This document shows positions 34,483 to 43,345 of a DNA stretch of 64,000 nucleotides, in pieces; within the stretch, counting starts at the first letter, position 1, and each line of letters opens with the position of its first letter. Source of the DNA: Cognatazoarcus halotolerans (lineage in GTDB: Bacteria > Pseudomonadota > Gammaproteobacteria > Burkholderiales > Rhodocyclaceae). Made by a program: the position numbers and the translations under genes. The notes under the pieces were generated by a model. The model ran no database searches. It was given only the letters and a program-made list of their open reading frames with translations, and was not told where the DNA came from. The DNA lies in NCBI RefSeq assembly GCF_009800965.1, contig NZ_WUAF01000011.1, positions 124,001 through 188,000 of the forward strand, given 5' to 3'.

Positions 34483-34738
34483 GGCTCTGACTCCTTTGAG
34501 TTGAAGGTTTGAACGCATCCGTCCACCTGCAGGGGCAGCGGGTGCGTGGGAGTCAGATTACGGTGGCTGCGGAACGCGGGCAGTGGTCGCTGCCGCCGTA
34601 GAACGGTGAGAAAGTGCACACCCGGGTACGGTCGGCAAGCAGGCTGCGCGCTCGGTCTATCGCCGCTCGTTCGAGTGGTGCTACTGCGAGGAGCGGCGAT
34701 CAATCCGTTGCCGCGTCGCGGAATATTGAGGCTGTGTG

Positions 34739-35065
34739 TCAGTGGGTCAGGATCCAGCCGATCGCGGCCTTCAGGTCCGCGTCGTTCACTTGCGCTACCG
34801 CGACTGGCGGCATCGGCACTTTGCCCCACACATCCTTGCTTCCGCCACGGACTTTTCCGGCGAGCATGTCCACCGCGTTCGCCTGCCCCTTGTACTTCGC
34901 AGCCACAGCTTTGAGGGTCGGACCAACGCGGGGTTGGTCAGGCGCGTGACACGCCGCGCAACCGACCGACTTGAAGACGTTTTCGCCGTCCGCGGCCCAG
35001 GTCGCAGGGGCAAGCAAGGCGCCGGTCATGGCAACAAGAATGACTGAAAGACGGGAAATTCTCAC
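34739..35065 (-). CDS. Class I c-type cytochrome (c551/c552-like)
   Basis: 108 residues. A signal peptide (VRISRLSVILVAMTGALLAPATWA) is followed by a small monohaem domain with CAACH about residues 40-44 of the precursor and the axial Met in KVPMPP. Size and motif fit periplasmic cytochrome c551/c552, an electron donor to cytochrome oxidases or nitrite reductase in denitrifying betaproteobacteria. I chose GTG 35065 because GGAGA lies just upstream and the signal peptide begins there; an ATG at 35158 would add 31 residues with no signal character. Confidence 0.9.
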   Translation of the reverse strand: MRISRLSVILVAMTGALLAPATWAADGENVFKSVGCAACHAPDQPRVGPTLKAVAAKYKGQANAVDMLAGKVRGGSKDVWGKVPMPPVAVAQVNDADLKAAIGWILTH

Positions 35066-35281
35066 GGCGCTTCTCCGGTGGTCATATGGCAATCCGACAC
35101 GACATGGGACTTCCATGCCCCGCTCGGGCTCGCGTGTCAGATCAACTATCGGAAACATGCAAGCGAGGCTTTAGCGATTCCCCTGTTCCTCACAGCGACG
35201 CGCAGCCAGGGTCCCCCGTAGATCGTGCGGCCCGCCTGGCGGAGTGCGGCCTGAACGGCGCTTTGCTCCGGCCCCCTGCGC

Positions 35282-36535
35282 GTGGTTCAATCGGGGCCCG
35301 TCGTCTTTCATGGCAGCCGTCCCACGGTGTCTGCGATCATCCGGTCCCGAGCCTGGCAGGGCTATCTGGGCCTCGCTCCCTTTCTGCGCCTGAGCATCAA
35401 CGGCGAATCCCTGCTGCCGGTAGCGCAGTCCTTGCTTGCCGAGGCTGGCGAACGGCCCGACGACGCGCCGCTGTGGATGAACCTGGCTACCGCCATGATG
35501 TGTCTCGGTCAGCGCGAGGCGGGGCTTGCGGTGCAACAACAGGCGCTGATGCTGCAGCGGGTGTTTGAATTGCCCCACCAGGTGCCGGCGGCGGTGCGCG
35601 TGTTGATGCTGATGGCGCCCGGTGATGTGGCCGAGAACATCCCGCTGGAATGCCTGTTCGAGACCGGCGACGTGGCGTTGATCCACTACTGGCTCACGCC
35701 GGGCGATCCCTTTGCCCAACCGCTGCCAGCCCATGACGTGGTTCTGGCCGCCCTTGGCGAGGCGGACGCCAGCCGGCCCTTCCTGGGTCCCGTCGGGGAG
35801 GCGCTGGACAACTGGCCGGTGCCGGTGGTGAATCACCCACGGCATATCGCGCTCACCTCCCGGCACGCCGTGAGTGCGCGCCTGCAGGGCATCCCCGGCC
35901 TGCAGGTGCCGAGCGTTGTTGCCGTACCCCGTGCTGTGCTGGAAGCCGCCGCAGTCGGGCAGGACAGCCTGCCGGCAGGGCTGGGCTACCCCTTCATCGT
36001 GCGTCCCGTGGGCTCCCAGGCCGGATGCGATCTTGCGCGCGTAGGCTGTGCCGCGGATCTGCAAGCCTACTTGCATGAGGTTGCCGAATCGCAGTTCTAC
36101 CTGGCGCCCTTTGTCGATTACAGCGGGCCCGATGGGCTCTTTCGCAAGTGTCGCGTGGCGATGGTGGACGGTCGCCCCTACGCCAGCCACATGGGCGTCT
36201 CGCAAGACTGGATGATCCACTACCTCAACGCCGGCATGTACGAAGATGCCGCGCGGCGTGCCGAAGAAGCGGCCTTCATGGCGGGTTTTGACGATTTTGC
36301 CTGCCGCCACGGGCCGGCCCTGGCCGCCATCCACGAGCGCCTCGGGCTGGACTATTTCTGCATCGATTGCGCCGAACTGCGGGACGGCCGCCTGCTGCTG
36401 TTCGAGGCGGATCACGTGATGGTGGTCCACGCCATGGACCCGGTGGACCGCTTCTCCTACAAGCAGGCGCCCATGCGGCGACTGCGCGAGGCCGTGCGCG
36501 CCATGTTGCTGCGGCGTGCCGGGCGGGCGGTTTGA
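35282..36535 (+). CDS. ATP-grasp-like protein of unknown role
   Basis: 417 residues. The N-terminal 120 residues are helical and repeat-like (LLAEAGERPDDAPLWMNLATAMMCLGQREAGLAVQQQALMLQ looks TPR-like). The C-terminal half resembles an ATP-grasp ligase: GYPFIVRPVGSQAGCDLARV as the lysine/glycine loop, ESQFYLAPFVDYSGPDGLFRKCRVAMVDG, and DYFCIDCAELRDGRLLLFEADHVMVVHAMDP with the late acidic metal-binding residues. Substrate unknown; peptide-like ligation is one possibility. The GTG start at 35282 is uncertain (V16, GTG 35327, is an alternative). Confidence 0.7.
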   Translation: MVQSGPVVFHGSRPTVSAIIRSRAWQGYLGLAPFLRLSINGESLLPVAQSLLAEAGERPDDAPLWMNLATAMMCLGQREAGLAVQQQALMLQRVFELPHQVPAAVRVLMLMAPGDVAENIPLECLFETGDVALIHYWLTPGDPFAQPLPAHDVVLAALGEADASRPFLGPVGEALDNWPVPVVNHPRHIALTSRHAVSARLQGIPGLQVPSVVAVPRAVLEAAAVGQDSLPAGLGYPFIVRPVGSQAGCDLARVGCAADLQAYLHEVAESQFYLAPFVDYSGPDGLFRKCRVAMVDGRPYASHMGVSQDWMIHYLNAGMYEDAARRAEEAAFMAGFDDFACRHGPALAAIHERLGLDYFCIDCAELRDGRLLLFEADHVMVVHAMDPVDRFSYKQAPMRRLREAVRAMLLRRAGRAV

Positions 36536-36688
36536 GCAGCGCGCTCCACGTCTGCGTAGATGGAGTTTTCAAGCCTGGTGGGCGTGGCGCTGTTTGGCTT
36601 CATTAAACCGATTTAACTTGAGTCGGCGCCGGGCGCCCGTCAATCTTGCGGATACGGCAGCCTGCCGTGTTTTCAAGGAACACTCAAA

Positions 36689-36991
36689 ATGCGCAAGACC
36701 TTGATCGGTTTTACCCTGATCGCCCTCGCTGGCGCGGTCCACCTGGGCAACGCTTCTGCTGCTGATGCCGCAGCTGCACCGGCCGACGGTTGCATTGTCA
36801 AGGCCGACGCCAAGAAACTCGCCGGTGCCGCGCGCAACAGCTTCGTCAAGAAGTGCCAGCGCGATTCCGGTGCGGCCCCCGCCGGCGGTCCCGGCGTCCA
36901 GTGCCAGAGCGCGGCTGACACCAAAAAGCTCCATGGCGCGGCGCGCAACAGCTTCGTCAAGAAGTGCGTGAGCGACGGCGGTCCGAAGTAA
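36689..36991 (+). CDS. psiF: PsiF repeat protein
   Basis: 100 residues. A signal peptide (to about residue 25, ASAADA) is followed by two PsiF repeats, each a Cys-flanked KKLAGAARNSFVKKC or KKLHGAARNSFVKKC unit. PsiF is a small periplasmic protein first described as phosphate-starvation inducible in E. coli; its function is unknown. AAGGA lies eight bases before the ATG. No Pho box is obvious upstream. Confidence 0.9.
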   Translation: MRKTLIGFTLIALAGAVHLGNASAADAAAAPADGCIVKADAKKLAGAARNSFVKKCQRDSGAAPAGGPGVQCQSAADTKKLHGAARNSFVKKCVSDGGPK

Positions 36992-37059
36992 GCGAAGCTG
37001 AGGCGGAGGCACCTGGCTGCGCGCTTTGCCCCCAATCCGAAATCAACGAAGCTGTTTCC

Positions 37060-37131
37060 ATGGCTGGCTTCGACGGCTTCGCTCACCGCCAGGATGACGC
37101 ACTGTCCGCGATCAATGAGCGCATCGGCTCG
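37060..37131 (+). pseudogene. Relic of a second ATP-grasp-like gene
   Basis: A 24-codon stretch reads MAGFDGFAHRQDDALSAIN followed by ERIG, matching MAGFDDFACRHGPALAAIH and ERLG of the intact ATP-grasp-like gene at 36278-36349. The rest of the gene is missing and the flanks are unrelated. It looks like the leftover of a duplicated or replaced paralogue. Confidence 0.45.
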
Positions 37132-37196
37132 AGCCGCGACCCCGGCAGGCATCTCCCGATGGCGAATCGGGCTTTCGCATCGGGACCCCTGGGCAT

Positions 37197-38537
37197 TCAG
37201 ATGAGTACGACATCTGTCTCAGGTGACTCGCGTGCGGGAAGCCTCACCGAATCATGCCCCATGCCATCGCTTGCGACGGTGGCGCTGCTCGCTGCGTCGC
37301 GCCAGGTTGTATCGCCAAGGGTTCTGCGCATGAGCACTTCGCCGTGCCGGATCGATACCAGGGCCTGACCCTGGGATTGCAGCATGGCGTAGTCGCTCTC
37401 GGCCGAAAGTATCAGCAGATTTGCCGGCCGACCAAGCTCGATGCCGTAGCCATCACCCAGGGCCATGGTCCGTGCGCCATGGTCGGTCACAAAATCGAGG
37501 GCGCGCTGCAGGTCCTCGTAGCCGAGCATGTGGCAGATGTGCAGGCCAGCGTCGAGGATGCGCAGGATGTTGCCGTTGCCGAGCGGGTACCAGGGGTCGA
37601 CGATCGAGTCCTGGGCGAAGCATACGTTTAGGCCCGCGCGGTCGAGCTCCGGCACGCGCGTGAGCCCGCGTCGCTTCGGGTAGCTGTCGAAGCGGCCCTG
37701 CAGATGGATACTCTCGGTCGGGCAGCAGATGAAGTTCAGCGCTGAGCGTTTGAGCAGGCGGAACAGTTTGAAGCAGTAGGCGTTGTCGTAGGAGCCCATC
37801 GCGGTGGTGTGGCTGGCGGTGACTCGCGGTCCCATGTCGCGTACGCGCGCAATCTCGGCGAGCACCTCGAGAAAGCGCGACTGAGGGTCGTCAGTCTCGT
37901 CGCAATGGACATCCACCAAACGGTCGTGGCGCTCGGCTAGATCCATGAGGAAATGGATCGACGAGATGCCCTGGTCGCGGGTGTTTTCGAAATGGGGAAT
38001 GCCGCCGACCACGTCGGCGCCCATCGCGACCGCCTCGCTCATCAGCGCGCGGCCATTGTCAAAGGACTCGATGCCCTCCTGGGGAAAGGCGACGATCTGC
38101 AGGTCGACCAGCGGCCGGGCTTCGTCGCGTACCTCGAGCATGGCCTGCAGGGTCTTGAGCCCGGGTTCGGTTACGTCCACATGGGTGCGCACATGCTGGA
38201 TGCCATGGGCGGCGAGCATGCGGATGGTGCGGTGCGCGCGTTCCTTGGTGTCCTCGGGTGTGACCGTCGCCTTGCGCTCAGCCCAGCGCTCGATGCCCTC
38301 GAACAGGGTACCGGTCTGGTTCCAGCGGGGCTCGCCGGCAGTGAGTGCGGCGTCCAGGTGGATGTGCGGTTCGACCAGCGGCGGAATCACCAAATGGCCT
38401 TCGGCGTCAAGGCCGTTGCCGGCCGCGGTAGCCACCTGGCCCTGCTGGGGTTCGATGGCGCTGATCCGGCCGGCCTCCCAGCGAAGGGTGAACAGGCCGG
38501 TGCGGCCGCGAAGTCGAGCGTTGAAGATGTGGTTCAT
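37197..38537 (-). CDS. codA: Cytosine deaminase
   Basis: 446 residues, amidohydrolase superfamily, converting cytosine to uracil and ammonia. Metal and active-site motifs: VEPHIHLDAAL (HxH), VDVHCDETDDPQSR, ASHTTAMGSYDN and CFAQDSIVDPWYPLGNGN with the late Asp. ATG 38537 has GAGGAC upstream; the frame extends further but only over the pucR end. It is the last gene of the left-reading codB-pucR-codA operon, 17 bases after pucR. A fragment resembling its interior occurs twice beside the transposases at 41457-41509 and 43746-43798. Confidence 0.93.
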   Translation of the reverse strand: MNHIFNARLRGRTGLFTLRWEAGRISAIEPQQGQVATAAGNGLDAEGHLVIPPLVEPHIHLDAALTAGEPRWNQTGTLFEGIERWAERKATVTPEDTKERAHRTIRMLAAHGIQHVRTHVDVTEPGLKTLQAMLEVRDEARPLVDLQIVAFPQEGIESFDNGRALMSEAVAMGADVVGGIPHFENTRDQGISSIHFLMDLAERHDRLVDVHCDETDDPQSRFLEVLAEIARVRDMGPRVTASHTTAMGSYDNAYCFKLFRLLKRSALNFICCPTESIHLQGRFDSYPKRRGLTRVPELDRAGLNVCFAQDSIVDPWYPLGNGNILRILDAGLHICHMLGYEDLQRALDFVTDHGARTMALGDGYGIELGRPANLLILSAESDYAMLQSQGQALVSIRHGEVLMRRTLGDTTWRDAASSATVASDGMGHDSVRLPARESPETDVVLI

Positions 38538-38554
38538 GGGGTGTCCTCGAGTAG

Positions 38555-39778
38555 TCAGGGAGTGTGGGGCGACAGCCGCAGGATCATCAGGGCGATTGCG
38601 ATGGCGAGACGTTGTTGTGGGTCGTCGAGATCGTGGGGGAGCAGATCCTGGATCTGTCGCATGCGGTGGTTCAGGGTGTTTCGGTGAAGACCCAGCCGAT
38701 TGGCGGCGGCGGCGATGTTGCCGTTGCTCTGGATCCATGCTTCAAGGGTGTGGATCAGCACCGCGCGATGGGCCTTGTCGTTCCGAAGGACAGGGCCGAG
38801 CGTGGCCTGCACGAAGCGGTCAAGCAGGTTGCGGTCGGGAATGGCTGTGAGCAGTTCGAGCAGGCCGAGCTCCTCGAAGCAGCACAGGCCGGCCCGTTCC
38901 GGCAAGGCGCGAGCGGCCATCAGCGCCTGGCGAGCCTGACCCAGGCCACGTGGCAGGTCGATGGCCTGTGGGCAGGGAGCGCTCAGTCCGGCCAGCAATT
39001 TCAGAGGCGCCGGGGCGTCGAGGGCTTGCATCCATCTTTCGACCTTGCCACGGTGGCCGGTGGAGGCTGCATCCGCCTCCAGCGGCAGCAGAACGATCCA
39101 TTGGTTCCCCTGATGGATTACCGGCAAGGGGTGGCCCAGCGCGTCCAGGTTGCGTGTCAGGTACTGGAGCACGCGCTGTCGGAAGTTCTGCAGGGCGAGC
39201 TCCGCCGCAGCCGGCTCGGCCTCCTGGTAGAGCGCCGCACTGTCGGTCGGTTCGAGCACCAGCACCTGGCGCGGCAGGCTCAGGTCTACCTCCAGGCCGG
39301 CTGCCCGGTGCGCCAGCACACGGGTGTCGGCAAGGTTGCCATCCAGCAACTGCTCGATGAGCCGTTGGCGCGAACTGCCGAGCAGTTGCGCCTGCACCAG
39401 GGCCGAGCCGATGGCCTCGGTCACCACCACCAGCGGCAGCGCATAAGGCTGTTCGATCAGGGGCAGGCCCAGCTCGTCCGCCACCGCCAGCACGCCCGCC
39501 GGGATTTCGTCGATATAGTCCGAGCCGGTGAGGATGACCAGCCCTGCGCACGCCCGCTCATCCGCCTCGCGCACCAACTGCACGAGGTTCGCTTCGTCGC
39601 GGTGCTGGTTGATGCCGGTCACGAATACCAGTTCGCCACCAAGCACCCAGTCGGCGATGGAGTGGTTCTCCACCACGTAGGGCCAGCGCACGACCCGCTG
39701 CACGTTGGCTTCACCTGCGCGCAGGCGCAGGGTCTGGAGCACGGGCAGCAGGAGGACGTCGCGAACGCTCAGGCTCAT
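38555..39778 (-). CDS. PucR family transcriptional regulator
   Basis: 407 residues. The N-terminal PucR domain (SVRDVLLLPVLQTLRLRAGEANVQRVVRWPYVVE, VLGGELVFVTGI), a central region, and a C-terminal helix-turn-helix of the PucR type (GNIAAAANRLGLHRNTLNHRMRQIQDLL). PucR proteins commonly control purine or pyrimidine catabolism, so this one probably regulates cytosine uptake and deamination in the same operon. The start overlaps the codB stop by four bases. Confidence 0.92.
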   Translation of the reverse strand: MSLSVRDVLLLPVLQTLRLRAGEANVQRVVRWPYVVENHSIADWVLGGELVFVTGINQHRDEANLVQLVREADERACAGLVILTGSDYIDEIPAGVLAVADELGLPLIEQPYALPLVVVTEAIGSALVQAQLLGSSRQRLIEQLLDGNLADTRVLAHRAAGLEVDLSLPRQVLVLEPTDSAALYQEAEPAAAELALQNFRQRVLQYLTRNLDALGHPLPVIHQGNQWIVLLPLEADAASTGHRGKVERWMQALDAPAPLKLLAGLSAPCPQAIDLPRGLGQARQALMAARALPERAGLCCFEELGLLELLTAIPDRNLLDRFVQATLGPVLRNDKAHRAVLIHTLEAWIQSNGNIAAAANRLGLHRNTLNHRMRQIQDLLPHDLDDPQQRLAIAIALMILRLSPHTP

Positions 39779-41055
39779 GCGTCCACCGGAGCCAGTTGCT
39801 GGCGGGCGATGCGTACGCGCTGCAACTCGAACAGCGCCACGTAGGAGAGCGCAGCCACGCCGATGCCCACCAGGGGCGCGACCCAGGGCGAGAGATAGGC
39901 ACTCAGGGCGCCGGCGCCGTAGGCGGTGAGTCCGATCCAGTTGAAGCGCTCGATGCGCGCAGTGGCGAGCTGTGGGTAGCGTCCTTTGTGGCCGTGGAAG
40001 AAATCCGCCATGATCACGCCACCGATGGGCGGGATGATGGAGCCGAGCAGGATCAGGAACGGAATGAGCATCTCGTACATGCCGCCGATCGCCAGCAGGG
40101 TGCCGACACCGGCGCCGATCAGGGTGATGGTGCCCCGGCGGTCCCGGCGGACCAGGTTGCAGCCGGCTGCGGCGAAGTTGTAGATGGTGTTGTCCTGGGT
40201 GGTCCAGATGTTCAGGAAGAGCATCACCACGGCGGCCACCGACAATCCCTGCAAGACCATGACCCCGATGATGTCCGGTTCCTGATAGACCATCGCACCG
40301 TAGGCGCCGACGAGAATCATCAGCCCGTTGCCGATGAAGAAGCCCACCAGACTCGAGAGCACCGCGGTGCGACCGTCGCGGGCGAAGCGGGTCCAGTTGG
40401 TGGCCTGGGTGGCGCCGCTCACAAAGGTGCCGAACACCAGCGTGATGGCCAGATGCCAGCTCATGCTCTCCTTCGGCGTGATGGCGAGCAGGCCGTCCAA
40501 TCCGCCGACATCCCGGGTGGCGATCCAGAGCGAAACTGCCAGCAGGACGAGCATCGCCGGAACGGCGACCCGAGAGAGCAAATCAAGTCCCTTGTAGCCG
40601 ACGAATGCGGTGAGGCTGAAGCCGAAGCCAAACAGGATCATGAGCGGAATCGTCCAGGACTGGGGAAGATCGAGCATCTTCACCAATACCAGCGCGATGG
40701 TGGCGGTGCCCCAGGCGTACCATCCGATCTGGGTGAAACCGAGCAGAAAATCCGACAACTTGCTGCCTGTCTCACCAAAGCAGAAGCGCCCCATCAGTAC
40801 TGAGTTCAGACCGCTGCGGCAGGCGATGAATCCGAGCGCTGCGGCGTAGAGTCCGAGCAACAGATTGCCCGCAATGCTGGCGTAGATGAGGGTCTTGAAA
40901 TCCAGGCCCATGCCCATCTTGCCGCCAGCAAACATGGTCGCGGTAAAGAAGGTGAAGCCGAACAGCAGAATCGAGGTCGACACCAGACCCTTGCGGGCGC
41001 CGGCGGGTACTTCGCTGAGCGGATAGTCGTGATCTACATGTTTTGTGTCGTCCAT
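39775..41055 (-). CDS. codB: Cytosine permease
   Basis: 426 residues, nucleobase:cation symporter-1 family with about twelve membrane helices (for example LVSTSILLFGFTFFTATMFAGG, FKTLIYASIAGNLLLGLYAAALG, IPFLILLGSIIPPIGGVIMADFF). It imports cytosine for CodA. GGAG nine bases upstream supports ATG 41055. First gene of the operon. The 5' two-thirds is present again in the truncated copy at 42443-43345. Confidence 0.93.
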   Translation of the reverse strand: MDDTKHVDHDYPLSEVPAGARKGLVSTSILLFGFTFFTATMFAGGKMGMGLDFKTLIYASIAGNLLLGLYAAALGFIACRSGLNSVLMGRFCFGETGSKLSDFLLGFTQIGWYAWGTATIALVLVKMLDLPQSWTIPLMILFGFGFSLTAFVGYKGLDLLSRVAVPAMLVLLAVSLWIATRDVGGLDGLLAITPKESMSWHLAITLVFGTFVSGATQATNWTRFARDGRTAVLSSLVGFFIGNGLMILVGAYGAMVYQEPDIIGVMVLQGLSVAAVVMLFLNIWTTQDNTIYNFAAAGCNLVRRDRRGTITLIGAGVGTLLAIGGMYEMLIPFLILLGSIIPPIGGVIMADFFHGHKGRYPQLATARIERFNWIGLTAYGAGALSAYLSPWVAPLVGIGVAALSYVALFELQRVRIARQQLAPVDA

Positions 41056-41162
41056 TTCGGGCGCTCCTGATGAGGGTGGGTTTGCTCTCCATTCAGCAAG
41101 CGGTGTGCCAGGCATGAAGCAGGGATCTGGGCCAAAAATGCAGTTCGATTGAGACGACGAGC

Positions 41163-41190
41163 TTTGTGCATGGTGAACAATTTATGCAAA
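41163..41190 (-). promoter_or_regulatory. Possible operator upstream of codB
   Basis: TTTGTGCAT (41163-41171) and ATGCAAA (41184-41190) form an imperfect inverted repeat about 110 bases before the codB start. It is preserved in the duplicated copy (43453-43480). It could bind the PucR regulator of the operon (inference). Confidence 0.35.
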
Positions 41191-41456
41191 CAAGCTGGAT
41201 GACGCTCGCACCATCGGAGGGCGGATGGTCATGGCGATGCGTTCATTCGGTGCATGGCCGCGCTGCCCGCATCGGTGGATCAGCTCTGGCGTCCGGCTGA
41301 GTTTTCACCAGCGTGTAGCGGAGAAAGCCGTCTGCAGGCGCTGGTCATGCAAGTTCGATCGGTTTCGCAGGGGTGGATCGGCAGGGGCGCCAGCACACAG
41401 CGCTGCGGCCGCGGGATCAAGACACCGTTGTGCACACTGCCACATTGAACGGAACG

Positions 41457-41509
41457 AAATCGAGGGTGCGCCATAGGTGCTCGTAGCAGAGCATGCGGCA
41501 GCCAGGCAG
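41457..41509 (-). pseudogene. codA relic fragment, copy 1
   Basis: About 42 of 53 bases match the interior of codA at 37492-37544. Translated in the codA frame the relic gives RMLCYEHLWRTLDFV where CodA has HMLGYEDLQRALDFV. Only this fragment remains. Confidence 0.5.
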
Positions 41510-41595
41510 TCTTGCGAAAGGCGCGGGCACTGCCGTCGGGGGGGGCTGTGGCCAGGGCGGGGCTGCTCAGCGCCTCTGTGCACGTGCAGGCGTAG

Positions 41596-42432
41596 TCACA
41601 GGGCCCGCCGCACGATCCTGCCGACACTCCCGGGATGCAGCCCGAAATGGGCCGCGATCTCGCGGTAGCTGTAGGCACCGCTGGCATGCGCGGCAATGAT
41701 CGCCTCGTCCCTGGCCGCGTGGCTTGCCTCGATGGCGGCCAGCGAAGGGGCAGGGGCGCGACGCTGGATTCTGGGAATCGAAATGTCTTCGTCCGAAACG
41801 TTGGCCTCGGCTTGCATGCGGCTCACGAAGGCTGCATCGCCCAGATAGATCTGCTGGCGAAGGTGCTGCCAAACGCTCGCTTGCCCGACGCCCTCGGCGA
41901 CGAAGCGAACATAGCGCTCGCGGGCCCGCCGTCTTTGTTTGCCAAAGATCGAAAGCAAGGCATCGGTCGTGAGAAAAGCGGGCGCCGCGCATTCACCCGC
42001 GGTAGCCAGGTAGCTGCTCCACGGCCAATCCTCCGCCGCACCCACCATGCCCGCCCGCACCGGATTCAGCACCACGTAGCGCGAGAGTTCCAGCAGGTAG
42101 CTTTCCTTGTCCACAAGGATCGCCTTGAAGCGCCCCTGAAAAAGATGGCCGCTGCGGCCATGGCGGCGGTTGCTGGCCTGGGTGAACACCCCGTTCAACT
42201 GTCGCATCCCCTTGGAGATGTTGCCCTCCAGCGTCTCGATCACCAGGTGGTAGTGGTTGTCCATCAGGCAGTAGGCATGGCACAGCCAGTTGAAACGCGA
42301 GACAACCTCGGCCAATACCCCGAGAAAGACTTCCCGGTCCTCGTCATTCTCGAAGACAGCCTCCCGCCGATCGCCACGTGAGGTGACGTGGTAAAGCGCG
42401 CCAGGGAATTCGATGCGAAGGGGTCGGGCCAT
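41596..42432 (-). CDS. REP-associated tyrosine transposase-like protein (RAYT, Y1), copy 1
   Basis: 278 residues. Y1/HUH transposase domain with HYH in LMDNHYHLVIETLEGN, the HLFQGRFKAILVD region, and the probable catalytic Tyr in LSRYVVLNPVRAGM. A C-terminal helix-turn-helix (ASGAYSYREIAAHFGLHPGSVGRIVRRAL) follows. Such proteins act on REP-type palindromes. Nearly the same as copy 2 at 43887-44723. Adjacent upstream is the motif gacctgacccc (42474-42484). Confidence 0.9.
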   Translation of the reverse strand: MARPLRIEFPGALYHVTSRGDRREAVFENDEDREVFLGVLAEVVSRFNWLCHAYCLMDNHYHLVIETLEGNISKGMRQLNGVFTQASNRRHGRSGHLFQGRFKAILVDKESYLLELSRYVVLNPVRAGMVGAAEDWPWSSYLATAGECAAPAFLTTDALLSIFGKQRRRARERYVRFVAEGVGQASVWQHLRQQIYLGDAAFVSRMQAEANVSDEDISIPRIQRRAPAPSLAAIEASHAARDEAIIAAHASGAYSYREIAAHFGLHPGSVGRIVRRAL

Positions 42433-42442
42433 GGGGTGAACC

Positions 42443-43345
42443 TTAGATCATGGGGTGGGATGATTCAAGGAGAGACCTGACCCCATCGTTCTTCCAGATG
42501 TTCAGGAAGAGCATCACCACGGCGGCCACCGACAATCCCTGCAAGACCATGACCCCGATGATGTCCGGTTCCTGATAGACCATCGCACCGTAGGCGCCGA
42601 CGAGAATCATCAGCCCGTTGCCGATGAAGAAGCCCACCAGACTCGAGAGCACCGCGGTGCGACCGTCGCGGGCGAAGCGGGTCCAGTTGGTGGCCTGGGT
42701 GGCGCCGCTCACAAAGGTGCCGAACACCAGCGTGATGGCCAGATGCCAGCTCATGCTCTCCTTCGGCGTGATGGCGAGCAGGCCGTCCAGTCCGCCGACA
42801 TCCCGGGTGGCGATCCAGAGCGAAATTGCCAGCAGGATGAGCATCGCCGGAACGGCGACCCGAGAGAGCAAATCAAGTCCCTTGTAGCCGACGAATGCGG
42901 TGAGGCTGAAGCCGAAGCCAAACAGGATCATGAGCGGAATCGTCCAGGACTGGGGAAGATCGAGCATCTTCACCAGTACCAGCGCAATGGTGGCGGTGCC
43001 CCAGGCGTACCATCCGATCTGGGTGAAGCCGAGCAGGAAATCCGACAACTTGCTGCCCGTCTCACCAAAGCAGAAGCGCCCCATCAGTACCGAGTTCAGG
43101 CCGCTGCGGCAGGCGATGAATCCGAGCGCCGCGGCGTAGAGTCCGAGCAGCAGGTTACCCGCAATGCTGGCGTATACGAGGGTCTTGAAATCCAGACCCA
43201 TGCCCATCTTGCCGCCAGCAAACATGGTCGCGGTAAAGAAGGTGAAGCCGAACAGCAGAATCGAGGTCGATACCAGACCCTTGCGGGCGCCGGCGGGTAC
43301 TTCGCTGAGCGGATAGTCGTGATCTACATGTTTCGTGTCGTCCAT
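42443..43345 (-). pseudogene. Truncated codB copy with chimeric C-terminus
   Basis: 300 codons. It starts with the same MDDTKHVDHDYPLSEVP as CodB and follows it closely to FLNIW, then breaks into KNDGVRSLLESSHPMI, which comes from the sequence upstream of the first RAYT gene. About 126 C-terminal residues with several membrane helices are missing, so transport is unlikely. It is a by-product of the tandem duplication but keeps its upstream region and could still be transcribed. Confidence 0.85.

Larger units (their letters stand above)
41056..41595. other. Upstream region of codB, with codA relic
   Basis: 540 bases between the codB start and the RAYT stop. Contains the inverted-repeat site at 41163-41190 and a codA-like relic at 41457-41509. 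No complete gene is visible; the open frames in it are short and unconserved. Confidence 0.5.
40203..42488. repeat. Tandem duplication unit, copy 1
   Basis: About 2.29 kb, from inside codB (TCCAGATG at 40203) through the codB start, its 540-base upstream region and the RAYT gene to CCCCATCG at 42488. The same order recurs from 42493. The two copies differ by scattered substitutions, more in the noncoding part, and by a one-base shift, so the duplication is not brand new. Confidence 0.9.

Noticed and set aside
35171-36430. 419-codon frame antisense to the ATP-grasp-like gene
   Set aside because: His/Gln/Gly-rich translation typical of antisense GC-rich frames; the plus strand has the domain-like features.
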